Assembly (NCBI GenBank): GCA_000435075.1
Contig: FR890655.1
Coordinates: 1-11,765, forward strand
Direction: 5' to 3'
DNA: 11,765 bases
From: Bacteroides sp. CAG:770
GTDB lineage: Bacteria > Bacteroidota > Bacteroidia > Bacteroidales > UBA932
Shown: piece by piece, positions 8,058-11,765 of the stretch
Layout of the letters: each line of letters starts with the position of its first letter
Numbering within the stretch: position 1 is the first letter of the stretch
The notes under the pieces: model-generated
The model's database searches: none
Told to the model about the DNA's origin: nothing
What the model saw: only the letters and a program-made list of their open reading frames with translations
Made by a program: the position numbers and the translations under genes

Positions 8058-8230
8058 ATGCTTATGTAAGCATGAAAAAATAAGTTAGTAAAGATTTGTG
8101 AAGGATTTTCGAGGATAGATTTCTTTTCGAAGAAGGAGTGTACTGGACGTACACGACTGATGAAGAAAAGGAATATAGACCGAAAAGACGAGCAAAGATT
8201 ACCAAGTTATTTTTTAAGGATTACATAGTA
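8058..8230 (+). repeat. Long hairpin repeat, copy 1 (possible structured RNA or MITE-like element)
   Basis: This stretch folds almost end to end on itself and recurs in inverted orientation at 10820-10991. Pairings from outside in: 8062-8069 with 8221-8228; 8075-8091 with 8199-8215 (15 of 17 paired, A-rich arm against T-rich arm); 8095-8099 with 8192-8196; 8106-8111 with 8181-8186; 8119-8128 with 8165-8174 (10 pairs, one wobble); and an apical GTGTAC (8138-8143) with GTACAC (8149-8154) around loop TGGAC. The core 8103-8186 is nearly identical to copy 2, while the stem sequences differ by compensating pairs. It contains no intact reading frame. Its T-run at 8210-8215 could also let it terminate the M64 transcript. 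I do not recognise a named family. Confidence 0.85.
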
Positions 8231-8603
8231 CTCCTATTGTTCAGCAGACGTCATTTTGGTCTGATGTAAAAAAAGACTGGGGATGCATTCTTGCGCCTTC
8301 GAGTATTCTGTCCGGAACAGTGATTTATATGACGGTGTTGGTGGCTTTTCGCGCACCAACGCCGATTTCATCATGTTTTATCAATATCTCAATAACGAGG
8401 ACTATGTGGCCTATGTGCCGTATGGTCCTGAGATTGAGCCGTCTGAAGACAGGCAGGGCGAGTTTCTGGAGATAAAACATGTCGGCATTGACATGAATCT
8501 TCCGGATTCCGGCAGGCGGTATCGGAAGATTGTTGTTTTTTTATTTGGAGTATCTGTTTTTTTTCTTTTCCTTTGCTTGAAACATTGCTACGAATACACA
8601 TAA
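8218..8603 (+). pseudogene. Remnant of a FemAB-family (peptidoglycan bridge) aminoacyltransferase gene
   Basis: Two overlapping frames together read like the start of a FemA/FemB-type protein, which adds amino acids to lipid II or related acceptors. The first frame (open from 8218) gives STPIVQQTSFWSDVKKDWG, like the conserved FxQTxFWxxxK opening of the family. Near 8283 the homology moves to another frame, continuing AFEYSVRNSDLYDGVGGFSR (from about 8295) and then YVAYVPYGPEIEPSE (8403-8447), the family's YVPxGP motif. A frameshift therefore lies around 8283-8295. Resemblance fades after about 8475, and family members are 330-400 residues, so most of the protein is missing. There is no start codon: the frame runs into a TAA at 8215-8217 within hairpin copy 1. 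The hydrophobic tail read out to 8603 comes from a T-rich stretch and is probably not protein. Confidence 0.55.
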
Positions 8604-8633
8604 TTACTAATAATCAAAACAGAGCTAACTATT

Positions 8634-10184
8634 ATGAGAAAAATTCTAATGATTTGTGCCGCTCTCGCATTTCTGACTAACGGTACTCCTGCATTGGCGC
8701 AAGATGCTGTTGTCAAGAAAATCATCGAGATTGGTAAAACGGACAATCAGGTAATGCATCAGATTGACATTCTGACCAATCGTTTCGGAGGTCGTCCGAT
8801 AGGCTCGGATGCATTCGAGAATGCAGCGGAATGGATGGTTCGCGAGTACAAAAGTTGGGGCCTGGACGTCAAGCTGGAAGAGGCTGGATCAATCCCTGTA
8901 GGTTTTAACAGAGGTCCGTGGTTCGGTCGCCTGATAGGTGAAAACAGCATGCCTCTGCATTTCGTGACGCCTTCATACACTTCCGGAACAAAGGGCGTAC
9001 AGCGCGGCCACGTGCTGATCGAGCCTCGTACTGATGAGGAATTCGCACAAATGAAAGAACGTCTGAAAGGTGCATGGGTACTGATTTCCGGAACCAGCAG
9101 AGGTTTCCCTATTGACCACTCAGCGGCCGGTGATTCACTTCGCAGCAAGATCAAGGAAGAAAACAGACAGATTCTTAAAAAGAACGAAGAGATCTGGGCA
9201 CATAACCGCAAGACCGGAGAGCACAAGGAGTACTTGAAACTTAAAGAACAGCCAGGCTTGTATTACAGGGAAATGTGCGAGGCTGGAGTTCTCGGCTTCA
9301 TCCAGTCCGCTCCAGTTCCGTTGCGTGCGCTCTATGACCGCAGATTGGTAGAGAATCCTAACACTACCTTCGATAATATTCCAGAGGTCCCGGACATCAA
9401 ATTGGATGAGCACCAGTTTGCTATCATCAAGCAGATGGTAGAGGAACGTCGCACTTTTGAGTTGGAGTTCGATATCCGCAACCACTTTAAGTTGGGTCCA
9501 ATCAAATATCACAATGTGATAGCGTCCATCAAGGGCAGCAAGTATCCTGACGAGTATGTTATCGTGAGCGGTCATCTGGATGCTTATGATGTAGCGACAG
9601 GAGGTATTGACTGCGGTACCGGCATCGGTCCGATGATGGAAGCCGCACGTATGCTGATGAAGGCCGGAGCCAAGCCTAAGAGAACTATATTGTTCGTGGC
9701 TTTTGCCGGAGAGGAGTTCGGGCAATTGGGTGCTCAGGCATGGGTAAAGACTCATTCTGACAAATTGGGCAAGATTTCCAATATGTTCAACCGCGACGGC
9801 GGTCCGGAGCCACCTGTAGGCATGTATGTCCCTAAGGCTATGTACGATGACTTCGTAAAGATTACCGCTCCTGTCAAGCAGATTCGTCCGGATTATCCGT
9901 TCGAGATCAGGATTCGTGAGCCTCGCAAGCGCCCTACGGAGTATGGCGGAACAGATGCTTCAGTATTTGCTGTGGAAGGTGTTCCGACTCTTGGCTTCGT
10001 AACGGATGACATCAAGGGCTATGATTTCAGTTATGATGAAATCTGGCATACTGAACGTGACCTTTATACGAAGAATATTCCTGAGTATCAGGAGCATACT
10101 GCCACTGTAACTGCTATTGTCGCGCTTGGTGTGGCAAACCTGGATAAGCAGCTCTCGCGTGAGGGACTGTACATCGAGGAGTAG
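8634..10184 (+). CDS. Secreted M28-family metallopeptidase with PA-type insert
   Basis: This 516-residue protein is a di-zinc aminopeptidase/carboxypeptidase-like enzyme of family M28 (relatives of carboxypeptidase Q). A signal peptide covers residues 1-22, with likely cleavage after ALA (MRKILMICAALAFLTNGTPA leads into LAQ). Residues about 110-255 form a PA-like inserted region that includes a charged helical stretch (about 168-204). The catalytic motifs are SGHLDAYD with His314 and Asp316, GGIDCGTG with bridging Asp326, AGEEFG with Glu360 (general base) and Glu361, NRDGG with Asp388, and IWHTERD with His472. All expected metal ligands are present; a Cys replaces the Asn or Asp often found after the bridging Asp. 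Many CGT and GGT codons suggest higher expression than the M64 gene. I found no strong promoter; a TTTG at 8572-8575 has only a poor -7 partner. A strong terminator follows at 10226-10264. It probably works in the periplasm on short peptides. Confidence 0.9.
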   Translation: MRKILMICAALAFLTNGTPALAQDAVVKKIIEIGKTDNQVMHQIDILTNRFGGRPIGSDAFENAAEWMVREYKSWGLDVKLEEAGSIPVGFNRGPWFGRLIGENSMPLHFVTPSYTSGTKGVQRGHVLIEPRTDEEFAQMKERLKGAWVLISGTSRGFPIDHSAAGDSLRSKIKEENRQILKKNEEIWAHNRKTGEHKEYLKLKEQPGLYYREMCEAGVLGFIQSAPVPLRALYDRRLVENPNTTFDNIPEVPDIKLDEHQFAIIKQMVEERRTFELEFDIRNHFKLGPIKYHNVIASIKGSKYPDEYVIVSGHLDAYDVATGGIDCGTGIGPMMEAARMLMKAGAKPKRTILFVAFAGEEFGQLGAQAWVKTHSDKLGKISNMFNRDGGPEPPVGMYVPKAMYDDFVKITAPVKQIRPDYPFEIRIREPRKRPTEYGGTDASVFAVEGVPTLGFVTDDIKGYDFSYDEIWHTERDLYTKNIPEYQEHTATVTAIVALGVANLDKQLSREGLYIEE

Positions 10185-10225
10185 TCTGGTGAGCCTGCTC
10201 ACGCAGGATTCGATTTAGATTTGTC

Positions 10226-10264
10226 AACATGTCCGGGAAACCACGTCGGTTTTCCGGACATGTT
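10226..10264 (+). terminator. Intrinsic terminator of the M28 peptidase gene
   Basis: A 17-pair stem (10226-10242 with 10248-10264, ACATGTCCGG against CCGGACATGT at its base, one G-T wobble) closes on the loop ACGTC and is followed by TTTGTTTT. The wobble pairs only on the plus strand and the T-run lies on that side, so it serves the M28 gene, 41 bases upstream. Confidence 0.85.
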
Positions 10265-10391
10265 TGTTTTCCGTGGATGGTCGTTTTTGGGGATGGTTTC
10301 CGGTGATGGTCGAGAATGCCTATCAGCGTGGACAATCACGGAATCGGATTCAGGTATGGGAAATAATTCCGGAATCACCTGGATTTCACCG

Positions 10392-10763
10392 TCACGACTG
10401 GAAGGTCTTGCCAAATGGTGTCAGGGAGAGAAGGGCAATCTTGAAGTGCTGTAGTCCGAATGGAATTCCGATGATGGTTATGCAACAGATAAGTCCGCAG
10501 ACAAGGTGTGCAGCTGCGATTTCCCACCAGCCGAGCAGAATCCAAAGTATATTCATGAATATGCTGAGACAACCTCCGGCATTCTTGCTGTCCACGACCT
10601 CTGTCCCGAACGGCCATAAGGAGAATACTCCGAACTTCCATAATTGGTAGCCGAAAGGGATTCCAATAATGGTAATGCAGTACAGGAGTCCGGCGATGAA
10701 ATAGCAGACCGAGACCAGCAGCCCGCCTAAAATGAGCCAAAGAATGTTTCCGATGAATTTCAT
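10392..10763 (-). CDS. yccF: YccF-family inner-membrane protein
   Basis: The 123-residue product belongs to the YccF family (DUF307), small integral membrane proteins of unknown function. It is an internal duplication: NILWLILGG...CITIIGIPFG (6-38) and NILWILLGW...CITIIGIPFG (71-103), each followed by a short FxxxxxxPFG segment (45-53 and 107-118). Hydrophobic stretches at about 5-36 and 68-101 would give two to four membrane passes. Length and both signature repeats match the family, so the gene is intact. The start is the ATG at 10761-10763. It converges with the M28 gene and ends about 130 bases beyond that gene's terminator; it has no clear terminator of its own. Hairpin repeat copy 2 lies about 57 bases upstream, in the same orientation as the gene, so its promoter must overlap or follow the repeat unless it is transcribed through it. 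I see no convincing -33/-7 pair. Confidence 0.9.
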   Translation of the reverse strand: MKFIGNILWLILGGLLVSVCYFIAGLLYCITIIGIPFGYQLWKFGVFSLWPFGTEVVDSKNAGGCLSIFMNILWILLGWWEIAAAHLVCGLICCITIIGIPFGLQHFKIALLSLTPFGKTFQS

Positions 10764-10819
10764 TGATGTGTTGTCCGTTATAAAACCGGCGCAATTTACG
10801 ATACAAGTTCTGGAATACG

Positions 10820-10991
10820 AAACTAAGTAACCTTCAAAAAATAACCTGCCTCATCTTAAGGAATCTTTTCGGTCTATATCTGTTTTCTCATCAGTCATGT
10901 ACGTCCAGTACACTCCTTCTTCAAAAACAGATCTATCCTCGAAAATCTTCTCCTAATCTGAGGCAGGTCATTTTTTCACGTTACTAAGCAT
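10820..10991 (-). repeat. Long hairpin repeat, copy 2 (inverted relative to copy 1)
   Basis: This copy is the better folded one. In plus coordinates: 10826-10831 pairs with 10980-10985; 10836-10853 with 10959-10976 (18 pairs on the minus strand, AAAAAATGACC at one side and GGTTATTTTTT at the other, one G-T wobble); 10866-10871 with 10940-10945; 10878-10887 with 10923-10932; and an apical stem around loop TGGAC (10899-10915 region). The A6 and T6 outer ends next to a GC-rich stem would suit a bidirectional terminator, but the elaborate conserved interior goes beyond what a terminator needs. It lies upstream of yccF, reading toward that gene. No reading frame, transposase or clear target-site duplication accompanies it. 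Confidence 0.85.
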
Positions 10992-11161
10992 GGCAATTCC
11001 ACCTGTATACGACTGCTGACAAGAACCTGTGGAGCGGTACGCCCCGTCTTGACGAGCAATCTGCCTACTATTAAAAATTTCCAGATATCTGCCGCCCTAA
11101 CAAAGAAATTTTCGACTCTCTTGACAACGTGGCTCCAGCGCAATCAACTATCAATCAGTAG
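10988..11161 (+). pseudogene. Possible decayed coding fragment of unknown family
   Basis: One plus frame from 10988 reads with protein-like composition (YTTADKNLWSGTPRLDEQSA), meets a TAA at 11072-11074, and continues in the same frame (NKEIFDSLDNVAPAQSTINQ) to a TAG at 11159. The minus strand over 10983-11060 is also open and ends in NVKK plus TGA inside hairpin copy 2, so the coding strand is uncertain. I recognise no family. It may be chance. Confidence 0.2.
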
Positions 11162-11640
11162 GTTAGTTAATTTATCAGATGTCAAGAGGCCGGTATGGAA
11201 GGTGGTCTTGACAGATTCTCAGAGCTGCACATAAATAGTAAAACATTAATACATAGCACTTTATCAGCATGTATTCAAAACTAACGCCTGCCAAGAGGGT
11301 CGAAATCTGTACTAACTTAACATCCAGAGTTATAAGCTTGTCACTTACTATCGCACACATCTGAGAAGTCGAAGCGGTAGTGAAGTTTTCCTAATATTGA
11401 TCTATTCAGCACCTACGAGACACAACTTTTCATAAAAATTACCGCAGAAACATGCATAATACATGTGGTTTTCCCCCAGGCTGTCCTAAAAGTCCTCGCG
11501 AGACCAAAATACTCCGTACACCTATACAAGGCCAAAAGCGGATTCTCGATTCTCACTGAGGAATGTTTGACTTTTGAGACGGTCTCCTCCACGAACTAGT
11601 GCTATATGATTTATAGGATCCGAAAAACAGATACATAATG
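11162..11640. other. Gene-free stretch, probably decayed DNA
   Basis: I see no intact gene, tRNA, rRNA signature or strong hairpin here. Short frames stay open for 40-60 codons, for example the plus frame around 11480-11600 containing HLYKAKSGFSILTEECLTF, which looks protein-like but lacks a start and matches nothing I know. Overall it resembles an eroded former gene region. Confidence 0.4.
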
Positions 11641-11673
11641 AAAAAATCCAGCGAAAATATCGCCGGATTTTTT
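11641..11673. terminator. Bidirectional intrinsic terminator hairpin
   Basis: AAAAAATCC (11641-11649) pairs with GGATTTTTT (11665-11673), and GCGA (11651-11654) with TCGC (11660-11663), around loop AAATA and one A-C mismatch. The A-run and T-run flanking the GC core make it work on either strand. The gene it serves probably ends outside or just beyond the window, since nothing intact lies within 800 bases to the left. Confidence 0.75.
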
Positions 11674-11712
11674 CATTGGACAACACAACCTAACCCATTA
11701 AGTATTAATCAC

Positions 11713-11736
11713 ATATACAGCTTCAGTTGTGTATAT
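11713..11736. repeat. Short inverted repeat
   Basis: ATATACA (11713-11719) and TGTATAT (11730-11736) form a 7-base inverted repeat around a 10-base spacer. It may be an operator or part of the leader of a gene starting beyond the window, or chance in AT-rich DNA. Nothing else is visible between 11674 and the end. Confidence 0.25.
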
Positions 11737-11765
11737 TCCGTAAAGTTAAAAAATCTGAAAGCAAA

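Noticed and set aside
8138..8154. CRISPR repeat or simple operator at the GTGTAC/GTACAC palindrome
   Set aside because: Only two copies exist, far apart, and the palindrome is the tip of a much larger fold; there is no spacer array or cas gene.
8283..8603. Intact 106-residue membrane protein
   Set aside because: The first part continues a FemAB-like sequence from another frame and the hydrophobic tail is a read-through of T-rich DNA, so a remnant explains it better.
10375..10806. 143-codon minus-strand frame overlapping yccF
   Set aside because: It is in another frame of yccF, which has clear family signatures; the product is low-complexity and Arg/His-rich.
8058..10991. Composite transposon with the hairpin copies as ends
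   Set aside because: No transposase or recombinase lies between them and no target-site duplication is evident; the outer ends have no other insertion-sequence hallmarks.
10990..11640. tRNA, tmRNA or RNase P RNA in the gene-free stretch
   Set aside because: I found no T-loop GGTTCGA-type sequence with matching stems and no recognisable conserved core of those RNAs.

Overview
The window looks like chromosomal DNA from a member of the Bacteroidales (Bacteroidetes), probably host-associated. Evidence: promoter elements of the Bacteroidetes type (TTTG, about 20 bases, then TAnnTTTG) before several genes, A-rich leaders without clear Shine-Dalgarno sequences, a Bacteroidetes-style MnmA (ending of its insert region GAxFYTIGQRKGL), and secreted M64 and M28 peptidases. 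I cannot name a genus.

Left part (1-6570): a C-terminal scrap of a DUF1016/YhcG-type nuclease gene lies at the edge. Next comes mnmA (tRNA 2-thiouridylase, minus strand) with an unusually large internal insertion. It is divergent from cdd (cytidine deaminase, plus strand), and a promoter-like element faces each gene in the spacer. cdd converges with a 1,334-residue SNF2-family ATPase gene, and the two stop codons interlock in one CTAG.

Middle part (6570-10265): a promoter for the SNF2 gene and a weaker candidate for the M64 peptidase lie back to back. The secreted M64 metallopeptidase is followed by a roughly 170-base hairpin repeat, a frameshifted FemAB-like gene remnant that begins where the repeat ends, and a secreted M28 metallopeptidase closed by a strong intrinsic terminator.

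Right part (10265-11765): yccF on the minus strand, then a second copy of the hairpin repeat in opposite orientation, about 650 bases of apparently decayed DNA, and a bidirectional terminator hairpin near the end.

The most notable object is the hairpin pair at 8058-8230 and 10820-10991. The copies differ in their stems by paired, compensatory changes, while their apical region and internal loops are nearly identical. Most wobble pairs form on one strand only. This is what a selected, transcribed structured RNA (or a mobile hairpin copied by such a mechanism) would look like. The intact genes are otherwise housekeeping or secreted-hydrolase genes and form no obvious multi-gene system.
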